A DNA stretch of 64,000 nucleotides from Onchocerca volvulus (lineage: Eukaryota > Nematoda > Chromadorea > Rhabditida > Onchocercidae): NCBI GenBank assembly GCA_000499405.2, contig HG738140.1, positions 13,233,560 through 13,297,559 on the forward strand, in the 5' to 3' direction. The notes under the pieces were generated by a model, which was given only the letters and a program-made list of their open reading frames with translations, did not search any database and was not told where the DNA came from. Positions within the stretch are counted from its first letter, which is position 1. Each line of letters starts with the position of its first letter. Below are positions 1-12,700 of this stretch, piece by piece. Position numbers and translations under genes: made by a program.

Positions 1-594
1 ATTCATAATCATTCAATCGTTATTTTCATTTCTAAATATTGATATATTTCGAATTAAACTTATTCATTTTGATGATAAATTATTATCTATTCATTTGATT
101 TGTCACTTATGATGATATATTAATCATAATATTAAGAAAAAGGAAAACATTTCTAACATACTAATCAATTACTGGGTAAAGATTATTGAAAGTTTAGTTA
201 TTAGTATAAAAGACAAAGTTAGATTTATTCGTAAATTTTATGAAAAAATAATATTAAACTTTTAAATTATTCAATTTAATAAGGCACTTATAATTTTTAA
301 ACAGATATTATATCATTTCTTTATAAGGTTAATATATGGCCAGCTGAATTTATAATAATTTATTTTTTATAATAATATATTGGCCAACTTACAGTAATCT
401 TTTTCGGGTACCATTAATAATCTAAAATGCTTAGTAAATTAAATCTCTTTGAGTCACAAGTTTTTCGTTTTTTTTTTTTTTTGATAAATTGAAATTTTAT
501 CAAAGACTATCTAATGTTATTCTCTTCAGCACAACTAACTCTTCATTCAAATTTTCAAACGCTTGTTATTAATTTTTCGAAATAATAAATTAAT

Positions 595-708
595 AGACAA
601 TATTTTTCGATCGGGAATTTAAACTAACAAACTGATAGACAACATTTTTCGATGAAAATTTAAACTGACAAACTAAAAGACAATATTTTTCGATGGAAAT
701 TTAAACTG
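595..708. repeat. 42-bp imperfect tandem repeat, about 2.7 copies
   Basis: Copies start with AGACAA at 595, 637 and 678, each continuing through TATTTTTCGAT (or CATTTTTCGAT) and GAAATTTAAACT, with a few mismatches. The period is 42 then 41 bases. No coding potential is seen. Confidence 0.8.
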
Positions 709-2173
709 TGCTGGTTGGTGAAATTGAAAATCAATATCAAATTAGAAGAATCGAATGGTGCTTAAAATGAGGTTTATATAGGGAAAGAATTTGATTTGAT
801 TATTAAATTTCACTCCAAATTTTTCTTTTCATTGTCCTTCTTCTTTTTCAATTTTATATCGATTTTTAATTTTAAAAATTGGTACAAAATTTTTACCTTT
901 TACTACCTTCTATATTTTTTAAGTTTATTTTTTCATAACTTCTGAATTAGATGCGATTGTTAGAAAAAATAGGATTAAATGAACAGTAAAATTGACTATG
1001 GCAGGTTGTCGAAGTGGAAATTTCGAGTGTTTAATATTCATAAAAATGATGAAATATAGTTTATTTGGAAGATTTGCATTAATTAAACGATTTAACATTA
1101 GTTGTGTCATCTGACTCCCATGTAGAATAATTTCGTTTATACGCCTATCTGACGTGTAAAATATCTTTTGTTCAATATTTTTTCATTCAGCTTTGGTTAT
1201 TCAATTTTTTTTTTTTTAAATTTCAATAAATATTTTGACATCAAAAAAAAAAAAGAAAAACTTTGCATGTAAAATACTCCGTGATGAAACATTTCGAGAT
1301 TTCAACTTTTTGAATTACATTCCACTCTTTTAGTAACGATTGCTTAGTATTATGACTTACCTGTTGTTATGAGTATTACTATTCCTTAAATAATAATAAT
1401 AATGAACGGTAAACTTGTCATCATTTAATTCTGAAAGAAGTAAAAAGGATTGAAAAAAAACGAAAAATTTTTTTTTCATCTTTTTCCAATTAACATGGAA
1501 GAAAATTTAAATTTGGCATCAAACATTTAAAAAAATATGCAAAAATTGTTTTAAATTCATTTAATTCATTTAATTAAAAAACTTTTGCATGAAAAAATTT
1601 AATTATTTAAAAATTGAAAGTTTATTTTAGCAGCAAATTGATGATTTTTTTTTTTTTCTTTATGGTACAATCTTATGATATAGAAAACTTTCTGAACTAT
1701 GAAATATTTCGTGATACTTGTAATGATTGTGATTGCAGAAAGTGATAAGTTTGGTTGTTATAATTGAAATAAGTTCCGCTCTATTTTAGAAATAATTGAT
1801 AATTCTTCGTTGTAGGTTGGTTTTATCATCGAAATATCATCAAACTTGGTACATTATTGATGAAATATGCCACGAACAATGCACAACATTAGTTGCAATT
1901 TTTTATATAAACTAGATTCCGTATCACAGTCACACCGATATAGTTGAAATTTCATAGATCTCTGTTATCGATAATACTTCAAATAATTCTTCATATCTTT
2001 TTCTTTATCATTTTCCCGGAATATTCCACTTTGTTGCATACTATAAATCATGATATGGAAGGGATTTTGCATTTCCCAATGTGCGATTTAGAATACAAAT
2101 TGTTCATTTTATATTATGCGATTAATCATTTCTTATATTATGTGCTAAGGGGATAAGATATTGAGATATTTTA

Positions 2174-2218
2174 ATTAAATCTAGAGAATGTTTTCTCCAA
2201 GCATTCTCTAGATTTAAT
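2174..2218. repeat. Perfect 17-bp inverted repeat (hairpin)
   Basis: The left arm 2174-2190 (ATTAAATCTAGAGAATG) and right arm 2202-2218 are exact reverse complements around an 11-base loop. It could be a hairpin in DNA or RNA, or a remnant of a palindromic element. No U-run or gene end adjoins it, so a terminator role is not supported. Confidence 0.85.
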
Positions 2219-2576
2219 AAAAATAGAAATAAAAGAAAGAAAACAGAAATAAAAAATTCAAATATGTAATGGAAGGGAAGCAGATCATGATTGATAATCG
2301 TTGAAATATTTCATCTCCAGAAACTTCTTAACTGATAAGTGATATGGAATGCGTCATACGAGCTTGTCGGAATGAATTTATTGGATCAGAAATTGTGACT
2401 TCCGAAGTTGAGCCTACTTTCTCAGCTATATTTACAAGGTATGAAACTTGAGCAGAAGCAAATAATAAATTATATTAATCTTATTAAATTCCTGACATCT
2501 TATCACTGATTAGATGTTACTATTTTCTATTTTATTTGTTATTATGGCTGAAATTCGAATTGAATAGCAATATAAG

Positions 2577-2724
2577 TAATATATCTGTTGCAAGACTTTA
2601 TTTTTAGTATTCTCTGAAACGCATATATCTTTAACTTATCTTTATCATAATCATGTCCTGCCTTTTAGATCAAACATTTACACCTTTCAGAGAATACTAC
2701 AAAGTCCTATAACAAATATATTAT
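2577..2724. mobile_element. MITE-like imperfect palindrome
   Basis: The left arm at 2577-2619 and right arm at 2685-2724 are near reverse complements over about 40 bases. Both share AGTATTCTCTGAAA at the inner edge and TAATATAT at the outer edge. A 65-base spacer separates them. The shape fits a small non-autonomous inverted-repeat transposon or fold-back element. It has no coding capacity. Other genomic copies would be needed to confirm mobility. Confidence 0.45.
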
Positions 2725-3109
2725 ATTGGTATTCAGTTTGGAAGACGATATGGAAATTAAATGATATATCGGAATTTAAATCCATTCCATTAGTAAAATG
2801 AACGTTTATTCTTCTTTTATTCATTTTTTTTTTTTTTTTTTTCAAGGTTTAGAAATAATAGCAAATAGATTTTCATTTAGTACCCTTAGCTTTGTAATCT
2901 AATTGTATATTTAAGATAATTTATTCAGATTTAATTCATAATTTAAATCCCATAGAATTTAAATTCATCATCAAAATTCAAATATTAAATATATTTAAGT
3001 GACTTGGAAGGATATTATTGTAGTAATAGTAGGAACTTTTTCACGCAAATTTGCTACATTGCCTTTGTCAATTATTGATGATCATAGGATCAGAGATATT
3101 CCTATCGCC

Positions 3110-3145
3110 CATCCTATCACTGATAACAGCATCCTATCACTGATA
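3110..3145. repeat. 20-bp tandem direct repeat
   Basis: CATCCTATCACTGATA occurs at 3110-3125 and again at 3130-3145, a 20-base period. It sits at the left edge of a locally GC-richer island. Confidence 0.7.
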
Positions 3146-3328
3146 GTAGCTTTCTATTGATAAGCTGAAAATTTCCCTGAAGATATTTCATCTATTGAGA
3201 GTTATGAGGACCTTATCCATACTCGAATAGTGTAGATCGATGAAGACAGGATGATTGGACAAGTCTCGAGGGCTAGCCATCTCTCTGTCCCAGCAATCTT
3301 AGGATCATTAATCTCATTGAAAAGAAGT

Positions 3329-3586
3329 CTAAAGGCATAGACTGAAATCGATTCGAAACCGAATCTTTTTCCCACATCTCTTTGTCCAATTTTCCTCTTC
3401 AAAGACTAGACTAGAGCCTAGTTTCATGAATAGCCAGCCAAATAGCTTGTCTTCGATGTTCACTGATATAACGATTATTACCGCAGTTAAGAGGTGAATT
3501 GCGGCCCAGACGAGGTAGAGCCAGGGGCCAAGAAGGCCAACGAGCCTGATCACATTCATCCATCCACACACACATCGATCCTCCAT
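3329..3586 (-). other. Hydrophobic open frame in a GC-richer island
   Basis: An 85-codon minus-strand frame contains a long hydrophobic stretch (LVGLLGPWLYLVWAAIHLL and onward), then an acidic-basic tail. Base composition around 3080-3600 is clearly less AT-rich than its surroundings, as real exons in this window are. I cannot assign a family, and no flanking exon chain was found. It may be an exon of an unrecognised membrane protein, a decayed gene, or chance. Confidence 0.25.
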
Positions 3587-3750
3587 TCATTCATTCATTC
3601 CACTCTTTGTACCACATGTTCCCCTCCCCTCTCCCCTGCCTGTCGAACATTCATTCGACCGTCTCATTTCCATCCTTTGGGATTGCCATCGACCCTTCCC
3701 TCATCTTCACACTCTGTTCTGCTACTGCTTACATTGCAATTCTATCCTAC

Positions 3751-3889
3751 CCGCCACACTATCCATTTACCCTACCCGCCGTACTATTCATTTACCCTAC
3801 CCGCCACACTATCCATTTACCCTACCCGCGACCCTACCCATTACCCTATCTCCGCCCGCCCATCCACTTACCCTACCCGCCACTATCCC
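3751..3889. repeat. C-rich 25-bp minisatellite
   Basis: Units of 25 bases begin CCGCCACACTATCC and end CCCTAC. Units at 3751-3775 and 3801-3825 are identical, the one at 3776-3800 differs slightly, and degenerate units continue to about 3889. The + strand is strongly C-rich, so the - strand carries spaced GGGTAGGG runs. A 199-codon + strand frame (3494-4093) crosses it only because the repeat lacks stops. Confidence 0.85.
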
Positions 3890-4149
3890 AATCCCTATTA
3901 TACCCAATCTATCCACTCATCATTTCTTTCTACCTGCCCTGCCTCCCCATTCTATTCATTAATAATCCTTCCATTTCCAAATACCTTTCCTACCATTTTA
4001 TCTTCTTGGACTTCTTTCTATCCAGTAATTTTCATAATTTTTCGCAATTTCAATTTACCATCAAAATTTTCCGAAAATCACGTACACATCTAAGAGTAGT
4101 TAAATTCATGACATTGTTAAATTTCTCTTCTACACGTATTTTACTTCCC

Positions 4150-7100
4150 TGCACGTCATATTATTTATTATTCTACACGTATTTGACATAATTTCAACAT
4201 TTACCTGTTGTTTGTCAAACACATTTCCGTCACATTTTAATTCTTTCACATTATTTGTGTTGTTTTATTTGATTAAACTTATTGATTTATTCATTTTGCT
4301 TCGTTTTGTTATTGAATTATGAAATATTATCATTTCAGACATAAGTCAAAGTTTAAGTCACATTTCATATAAATTAATCTGTAAAATTAGATCCAATTAA
4401 AAATTATAGAATTTAATAATTATTACTAATTAAAAATGGAAAATTTAAAAAGAAATAATAAATGTAATTGTAAAATTTTTTATAGAAATTATTTATGATT
4501 GGAAACCGTTTATAAATTTTTGTCGAAATAGTTTTATAATCATTGCTTTTATCATATAAATATATATCATTCAAGTAAATTAGTTGTTAATGAATATTAA
4601 TTTACTTGGGAACATTATAATCTGATTTGATTGATTGATTGGTCGTTTGTTGGATTAATTTTACAAAATTTCAAATGTTCAAAATTTCAAATTAATTATG
4701 AAATTAATTTTACATAATTTTGAAATATAATCTAATCTGTTTTGTATTTGTAATAACTGATCGAGAGAAGTGAGGGGGTTAGAGGAATGAGAAAAGAGTT
4801 GGCAATTTCAAGAGGAAATATTTGATTGTTGTGCAAATATTATGTGGATGGATTGATGGAAGAGTGAATAAAAGGAGCGAAAAACCTGTTTGACTGTGAT
4901 GATGGCTTTTTATTCGAGTAAGTTTCTATTCCTTAGCTCAAAAATTTCCCGAAATAATAACTTGTCCCAATAACCTTTCCCTTCCTTCTCCTCCTATTTC
5001 TCTTCAGAAAATTCTCTCTCCCTTTTATTTTTATCTTCTAATATTTCCCTCAAACAATTGCTTGCGTAATTTCTGTCTTTACTTTTCTCCTATTTTTCGC
5101 ATGCTTCAAAAATAGAAAAGAGAGAGAGAGAAAAGGGAAAGAGAGAAAAAGAGGAAGAGAATAAATCAAAAAATTATGTATTTTAATAAAAATGATAGTT
5201 TGATAAGTAAAAGATAATAGCAATTCTTGCCAAATATTATCTATTGCAAAGTAAACTTGAAAAGTAAAATAATATGCCTAAGGGTTCTTTTTCTTTTTTT
5301 GCTCCTTTAATGAAGTAATTTGGATGATTTTAGATAAGACATGATTGAGATCTTCATTCAGTGTTAACGCAGTTTATTTTTATTCAAAAAGAACTTATTT
5401 CTTTTTTCTTCTAAATTTTGATAAAATGAATTTAAAATTTATTTTATCAAATGATATTTTTCTATTAATGATATCTTTTTATTGCTCTAATCTATTCAAT
5501 GTAGTATTATTCATCGAAATAACCGCTTCAATATCAATAAAATTTGTAATTATTTACTGGAACAATATAACGATTTCATTGTGCGTATTTATATATATAT
5601 ATATATATATATGTAAAATTTTCCTTTTTTGATTACTTATTTGTTTGTTAAATTTGTGAATTTTTTAATTGTAAAATTTTAGTATGTAGAATATATGAAT
5701 ATCCTCATCATGCAATTATTCTCTATCATCACTTAAGGGAAAAAAGATTCAAATTATGTAAATTAAATGATGATATCAGTCAAAATTGTCTTATATATTT
5801 CAATTAAAGTAAAATATTCAAATTTCTTTTTTTTTTTGTCTAAATTTACTCAATCTTTTTTAGCAAATCAGAATTCAGAAAAAAAAGAAAAATAATAAAT
5901 TTTGTTTTTCTCCATTTTTTTTCATTTTTCATTTTCAATGTTTTTTTCTTTCTCTTTTTCTTTTTCCTTCCTCTTTATCATTTCAAAATTATTTATATCA
6001 AATTAATAATGATAAATGCTATATTGTTTATTTTGTTTGTTGTTTGTTGTCATTTCTGCAATAGTAGCATTATTGTTGTTATCATATCATTATGCCAATG
6101 ATATCTGTTGTTGTTGTTGTTATTGTCATATATCTTCTTCTTCTTCCTATTGGTTGTTCAATGAAGAAAATGAAGAAAGTTTCCATTTTCCTTTTCTTGT
6201 CAACCTTTTGAAATCTTCCGCACACATATGGTGACATTTTCATTTCATTTGACATTTCTCCTTCCTTTATGATTATTCCTCTCACTTTTTCGTCGTCTAA
6301 ATTCATTGCTACTTGCATATATTTGCTACATTAAACTCAAAAACGAATAATTTAAAGTTCGTTGCCATCAGATGATTTGGAAAGGAAGAGAGAAAGAGGA
6401 AGAAAAAAAGAAACGCAATTATTTATAAACGATTTGTTTTTCCTTCAAATAAATATAAAAGAAGAGATGAGATTGAGAAGGTTAGAGGAAAAAAAGTAAT
6501 ATTCTGGCCAACTTTTGTTTATATGAAAAATTGAAAGAATTAAAGGCAAAAATTATAATTTTAATCCATAAATAGATTAACGAAATTCTTTACAACATAT
6601 GGGAATAAATTATTTAATTTTATTCTCATTAGAATTCACTTATTAATTTCTCATATCATTCATTTCCTTTTCCTCTATTCTTTTTTGTTCCTCCCATCAG
6701 AATTGACTTAAAGAATTTCCATTAATGATGACAAATATGATTCTTGAATTAATTTCTCAGTAAACTAATTAATTCTTCAATTTTATTTCATCATTCACTT
6801 GCGTAATTTCGCGTTAAATGATAAACTTTGAAAACATTTATCAAGAAATGTTAAATATGGGCGTTATGCGAAATTTTCGAGTCGGTAGCTGTCCGTATAA
6901 TTATTAAACTTTTTTACCATTAATGAGAAAGTAATTGACATTTTATCAGTAAAGAAAAATAGTGGAAAAAAAATATTTTTTCTTTCTATTTAAAATGATG
7001 TTGATGATAAGTAAAAAATTCTGTAAGAAGTACGTTTGTGGAATTATTATAAAAGATGAAAATTTTGAATTAGAAAAATGAAAATGATGAAATTATTGAA

Positions 7101-8460
7101 TTGTGTAGCTTGAAGTTGTAGTAATTAAATTTTATAGAAATTTTTTTCTTTTATCCTAAAATTTCCCAAATTCTCGAATCGTTTGATATCATTAATAGTG
7201 TTTGTATTTTTCGTTTTCACATATATATATGCAAAAATCGAGTGGATGGAACTCAATCGATATGAGCAGATGTTTTTCGTACTTCTTCTATTATTCCATC
7301 TTTGTTTACATATTTATAGGTCTGTGTATATTTGCATATATATATTTATATGTATATATTGATATGTTTAAAAAACCCGAAAGTAATTGTACGGTTGAAT
7401 TGTCGAGAATTAGCATTAAGGAAGTGAAGCATAATAAAAAACTAAGTGAAAATTACTAAACACAATAGTAGTAATAATAATAATACTAAAAAGTGAGGAA
7501 CGAAATGATTATTTTCATATATATACATATACACGAAGGACTTTTCACTTACTTTTTGCAATGTTTGAAATGATTTGTTTTGTTTTATTTTGTTTTGTTT
7601 TGTGAAATTAGTTGAAATGTACATTATATCATTTGGACATTATGTTATTTGGATATGATTTCTATTATCATTATTATCATTCCTTGTAATTGTTTACTTA
7701 TAATCAATTTTTAATAAACGATTTGGTTATAATTTTATTACTTCTTTCTTATTTCAAAGTAATATTTGAGCGATAAATTAAATTGAAATGAATTAATTGA
7801 TGTATGAAATCGAAAATTTTTTTTCATATCTTTATTTTTTAGATTTTAATTTGTTTTTTTTTTTTTATTTTAGAATTTTTAGCGATATTATATAGATGAT
7901 TAGGTTAATTAAGTTACAAGTGAATATTATCATCAATTTATGAATGTTGTCGTTGTTATCATTTATTGCATGTTAATGCACCAATGGTTAAGTTATTAAG
8001 CTAACTTGATCAGTTTAGTTAAGTTATAAGCGAATGATAATGTGATATGACGATGAATTGACAATGATTATCATCAAATTGAATTCAATTTCAATCTTGG
8101 TGTTAAAAAGTTCTCAATTCTTCACATACTTTTATTCATTTTTCCTCACATTTTTGGCTATTTGCAGTTAATTGTATCATTTGTAAATATTGATTAATTA
8201 ATTGCAAATCGATGCAATATGGATATTGTCCATTGCTTCACCTCTCTTATTCTAATTGATTGATAATTGGAGGAACTATTTCGTTTTCATGCTTTAAACA
8301 TTTTTAGATATTATTTTCTTCGTCCTGTTCAATTTAAAATTCATTTATTTTGATTTTATTACTGCTTTCGCTTATTACCGCTTACTTAGCTCGACTCCAA
8401 CAAATAAACATCATATTGGATAGCTCAATTTTCAATTTTAAAAATACTTTCCTTCTTCGC
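4150..8460. other. AT-rich intergenic stretch with simple repeats
   Basis: No gene is supported. The stretch holds a pyrimidine-rich then purine-rich pair (about 4970-5166), an (AT)n run near 5589-5612, TTG/GTT triplets near 6103-6125 and a TTTTG-type repeat near 7573-7602. Open frames here are low-complexity or shorter than chance allows excluding. Confidence 0.55.
5589..5612. repeat. (AT)n dinucleotide microsatellite
   Basis: An uninterrupted alternating TA run of about 24 bases is visible. Confidence 0.85.
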
Positions 8461-8760
8461 TATATTAAATTACTTGCTTTCACATTTGTTTGATGTAGTA
8501 GTGCTCTGTTTACTCATCATCGTCATCATCATCATTACTGTTACCATCATTCTCATCGACATTATTATTGTTGGCGAAAATCTTTCAGTTTTTCTTCGGC
8601 CGGTAAACATATTAGGGTATAATAAAGTAAGGAATGACTTCAGGAAATGTAATTCTCTCCTTTTTTTCCCTTCCTCTTTCTCTTTCATTCGCATGTTCAA
8701 CAACTTGCAGTCATTTTCTTCTTGTAAAATGGAATTTATTACTGTTGTCATCATTGTTAA

Positions 8761-8770
8761 CGATGACGAC

Positions 8771-8804
<34 letters not shown>

Positions 8805-8865
8805 TTGATGATGACGATGATGTTGATGAATGATAATGATGATAATGTTGATGATGATCATGCTA
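8761..8865. repeat. GAT/ATG trinucleotide microsatellite
   Basis: GAT repeats run nearly unbroken from 8761 to about 8810 and then become interrupted (GATGTTGATGATGAC and similar) to about 8865. The repeat creates artificial poly-Asp and poly-Met frames on + and should not be annotated as a protein. Confidence 0.9.
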
Positions 8866-8929
8866 TTGGTGGGCCACTGTTACTTCATGCTCTTCCTGTC
8901 CATCACAAATGGTTCATTTTTTATTCGGT

Positions 8930-9220
8930 TTCTTCTCTTTTACTCTGCCCATATTTTTTTCTCTTTTCCCTTAAAAATCATCACCACGTCGTTTCTTACT
9001 CTCCGACGATGCTCCCTCCTCCACCAATTCTCACTCATTTCTTATCTTCTCTTTCTTCATATTGTCCTATTTCTCATTTTCCTCCTCTTCCTCTCAACCT
9101 TTTCCTTTCTCTATGAGAAAACTCATTTTTTAAAACTTTTTCGCAACAGTTGTTCTTTCTTCTCCTTATCTCGATCCTCACTTCCCATCACTTATTTCAT
9201 CCTTCTTCTCCCAACATAAG
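8930..9220. other. Polypyrimidine-rich tract
   Basis: The + strand is dominated by C and T (TTTTCCTCCTCTTCCTCTC and similar) over almost 300 bases, about 0.5 kb upstream of the nuclear receptor. Long open frames on + here are compositional artefacts. A regulatory role is possible but not shown. Confidence 0.5.
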
Positions 9221-9752
9221 ATGTAGCATTTGGTTTCTTGAGTTTCTTTTCTTTTGACTAATGTTAGCTCAAAATAAATTATAAACTTTTTAGTCAATTA
9301 GTTATCAGTTATCAGTTTTATGGCATCGTTTCTATCCTTATCATTTGATTCGTCGCTTCCTTCATTCTTTCTCTTCATACTTTGATTACCTTATCAGTCC
9401 TAATTTTAGTTTATACATCAGTGAATTGTATTCAGTAACTGTTACCATTCCATTTTCATGCAATTTATTTGCTAAGCAAATAAGAAAATTTGAAGATTTT
9501 TTTTCTTATTGTCAAAGAATCAATTCATTTTTCGGATCATTTATCAATATAATCGTATTTACATGACATTTTTATTTTCGACAATATCATTTCCGCGCTA
9601 CGATATCATTATATGTTTTATGGATTATTTTTAAAAACTTACCGTATTAAACAATCTGATCGTTTATTGAAGAAATATATTTGTCTTGCATTTGCGATCG
9701 TTTCAGTTATTCGTCTTTTGGAAGGAGGAAGGTGCTGATTGTTGTTATCAGT

Positions 9753-9760
9753 GATTACAG
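9753..9760 (+). promoter_or_regulatory. Splice acceptor just upstream of the receptor ATG
   Basis: GATTACAG ends four bases before ATG 9765. No cis 5' exon is recognisable, so this is a candidate spliced-leader (SL) acceptor; a non-coding 5' exon is the alternative. Confidence 0.45.
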
Positions 9761-9764
9761 GGCA

Positions 9765-12700
9765 ATGGACCTGGGAGAGGGAATGTGCATGGTGTGTGGC
9801 GATCGTTCAGCTGGTAAACACTATGGCGTGATGGCATGTTACGGTTGCAAAGGTTTCTTCCGGCGAACCATTCGTTCCGGACAATCATACACTTGTCGTT
9901 TTATGCAAAAATGTTCGATTGATAAAGGTTGAATGTTTTGAAGAAATGATATATAAAGCAGCAATATTATTTGAATAAAATATATACCATTATTGCAACA
10001 CTTTTATTACTTAATATAAATATATCTCATATTTATATTAACTAATGCCTTTAAAGGTGCATATTTTTGTCATTACTTTCATTTTTTTTTTTAGACCAAC
10101 GTAATGCTTGTCGATTTTGCCGATTTCAGCGATGTTTGGAAGTGGGCATGGAACCTGATGGTAATGTTTTGTTAATTTGTTTATTTTTCGATCAATTAAT
10201 TTGTGATTGCAGAGGTGAATATGTTATCTTTATGAGAATTATAAAGTAATAAATTCTGTGTTAGATCTGTGATATTTATTGCATTTTGTGGTTGTTTAAC
10301 CAATAATGATATAACACGACTATTTAGTGTTATTTCATATTTTATCAGTAATTAATCCAGTTTTACTAGTGACACTTAAATAATATTTGATACGTTGTAA
10401 ATGTACTAGATAAGTCGTTATCTTCCATATTTCAGCAATTCGACCTGACCGTGATATTATCGGGAAACAGAAAAATCCACGGCGGAAAAAGTTAAGACGT
10501 GAAGACAGTTTATTACCATCGCCAGGAGCTGACTCGCATTGGTGAGTTGTTTATGTATCATAGTGTTTTTCTTTCTTTTCCAAATTGTTCAACTAATTCG
10601 TGTGATTTGTTTAAGAGTAGATTAATAATTACCTTAAAACTTTTATGTAAAATTAAAGAAAAACCAATTCTTTTCTTCTTTTCACTTCTTTACTGCTCTT
10701 TCTTTTGTTGACGAACTAAATCATATAAAATGCCGTTTCTTTTGTTTGGATCTCGTGCACAAAGACGATCATATGTTCGAATAAGTTGAAAATTTTGTTG
10801 CAGAACGTAAAGTTAGACATAAGACAGATGCATTAATCTAATAATAGACAAAAAGTACTGCTGTTCAGTCTAGCAATAGCAGTGATTAATTACAAGTGAA
10901 GCATTCAAAGTCTTATTGTCAAAATTACAAAAAATTGCAAAAAAAATTGTTTCAGAATTTGAAAAACTTATCTATTTTTATCTCACTTCATAGAGCGCTA
11001 ATTTCAGTTCACAGCAAGAAGATGCCTTACTTACCTACCTCCTCGATACCGAGTTGCAAGCAATGAGCTCAATCAAACAGCTTTCAGTAGCAACACCAAT
11101 TGGAATTGCGAGGGTTAAAGCTGATCCAGATTTGGAATTGAATGGAATTTTTCAGAATAAATACATTTTGGATAGCGATCGTTTCGATGTAAATTTTGCT
11201 GTCGAATTCTTATTTCATCAAAATAGGATAAGGATAAGAATAAGATTAAACTATGACTGCTGTTTTGTAACTCCCCATAATTTTACTTTAGGTGGTGGTT
11301 TCAGGAAGACTTGCTATTATTTTATATGTGGCACAATTATATAAGTGCACTACCAATATTGTGATGAATACTGTGAATGATAAGAGACATAAAATGAAAT
11401 AATGATATAAAATCTGAACTTGAAAGTGCTTGCAAATATGTATTCTTAAATTATGTTCACTCTTGCAGATGTGTTATGAAGCAGGCCGTACGGCGACGGT
11501 AGAGCAATTATCTCAAGCAGTACGACGGTACATCGGTGCAGCAGTTGATTGGATTGATGCGCTGTTTTCACTTGTCAATCTGAATGGATATAATGAAAAG
11601 GTAGGAATATCAATAATTTACTATTTATTTTTCTAATAAATTTCATAATTTACTTTTGGAAATTTTAGCCAAATTTGATAGAACATTAGTTTACCGGTTA
11701 AGCTAACTTTTTTAATATGTAAATCACAACATGCATTAGGGTAACTGCTTTGAAAAAATTCTAATATAATAATATATTAAGTCTCATGTTTCAATACTTT
11801 TTTCAAATACCAGGAAAAGTTCCTTATTTTGTCTACCACGAAGATTATTAACATGCTGAACAAAAGAATCATCATCATTAGAAAAAGTCCTCATATAAGT
11901 AGTCATGTAAAACAAATTAAGCTTCTAGATTCAGATTTACCTTGAGAGAAAAAAAAAAAGAAGCATAAAACAAATGTATAAAGTGATTTACGAAAAAAAA
12001 AAATGTTTGTAGATAATGAAAAATAAAAATTATACTCTACAAAAATGTGTATACGTAAAGATTTAGAAATGCATGAGAGAATATATGGATATGAACAGGA
12101 AAAAATTATGAAAATAAATTTAGAGAAAAGAGAAGTGTAAAATATGTGTAAATTTATAAATTTAGGGGACAAGTAAAAAAATATGAAATTCATAAATATG
12201 GGGTATAAAAAATATAAATGTAAATATGTCATCTGTTTTCTTCGTCAGTTTAATTCAGTTTTCAGGTTTTTGTGCTAAAAAGTTCATTTGCTGCATTTTG
12301 TGCATTCACTCAAGCCGCTCGAACGGCACAAGCAACATCCGATCCAGATTTATTGTGTTTATGCAATAGAACTGTTATTCCGCGGCAAACACCTAGACAT
12401 CTGCTTGAAAATAAGTAATGCTTTTTCTTATGAATAAATCAGAGTTCAATAAAGACAGATGAAGAAGACTATGGGTATCTGATAGAAGAGAATTGAGGAA
12501 AAAAAGAAGAAATCTTTTCTATTCTTTTTTTCCCTTCTGGTGTTTTCTTTTTTTAATTTTTAGTTTAAGTAGAAAGTTTTTAAGATTTAAGAGAAAATAT
12601 TTGCTAATCTTTTCCAGTTATCCAAAACCACCTGTCTAATAAATTGCTAGTTTATTTGAAGTTTCATCGTGAAATTCTAGTCTAGTCAGAGAAAGTTATT

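Larger units (their letters stand above)
1..3070. other. AT-rich gene-poor stretch
   Basis: No convincing coding region is seen. The stretch is AT-rich with poly-T/poly-A runs. It contains a 42-bp tandem repeat (595-708), a perfect 17-bp inverted repeat (2174-2218) and a longer imperfect inverted repeat (2577-2724), listed separately. Short open frames here lack splice-site context and look like chance. Confidence 0.6.

Noticed and set aside
3494..4093. 199-codon + strand open frame rich in Pro, Ser, Thr, Tyr and His
   Set aside because: It is produced by the C-rich minisatellite and pyrimidine-rich flanks, which lack stop codons; a second overlapping frame is just as long, and no domain is visible.
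8474..9219. Several long + strand frames with poly-Asp, poly-Met and hydrophobic Ser/Leu/Phe runs
   Set aside because: They translate a GAT microsatellite and a polypyrimidine tract; all frames are open for compositional reasons.
9681..9764. N-terminal extension of the nuclear receptor frame upstream of ATG 9765
   Set aside because: It has no ATG, and a splice acceptor ends at 9760, so these bases are probably intron or outron.
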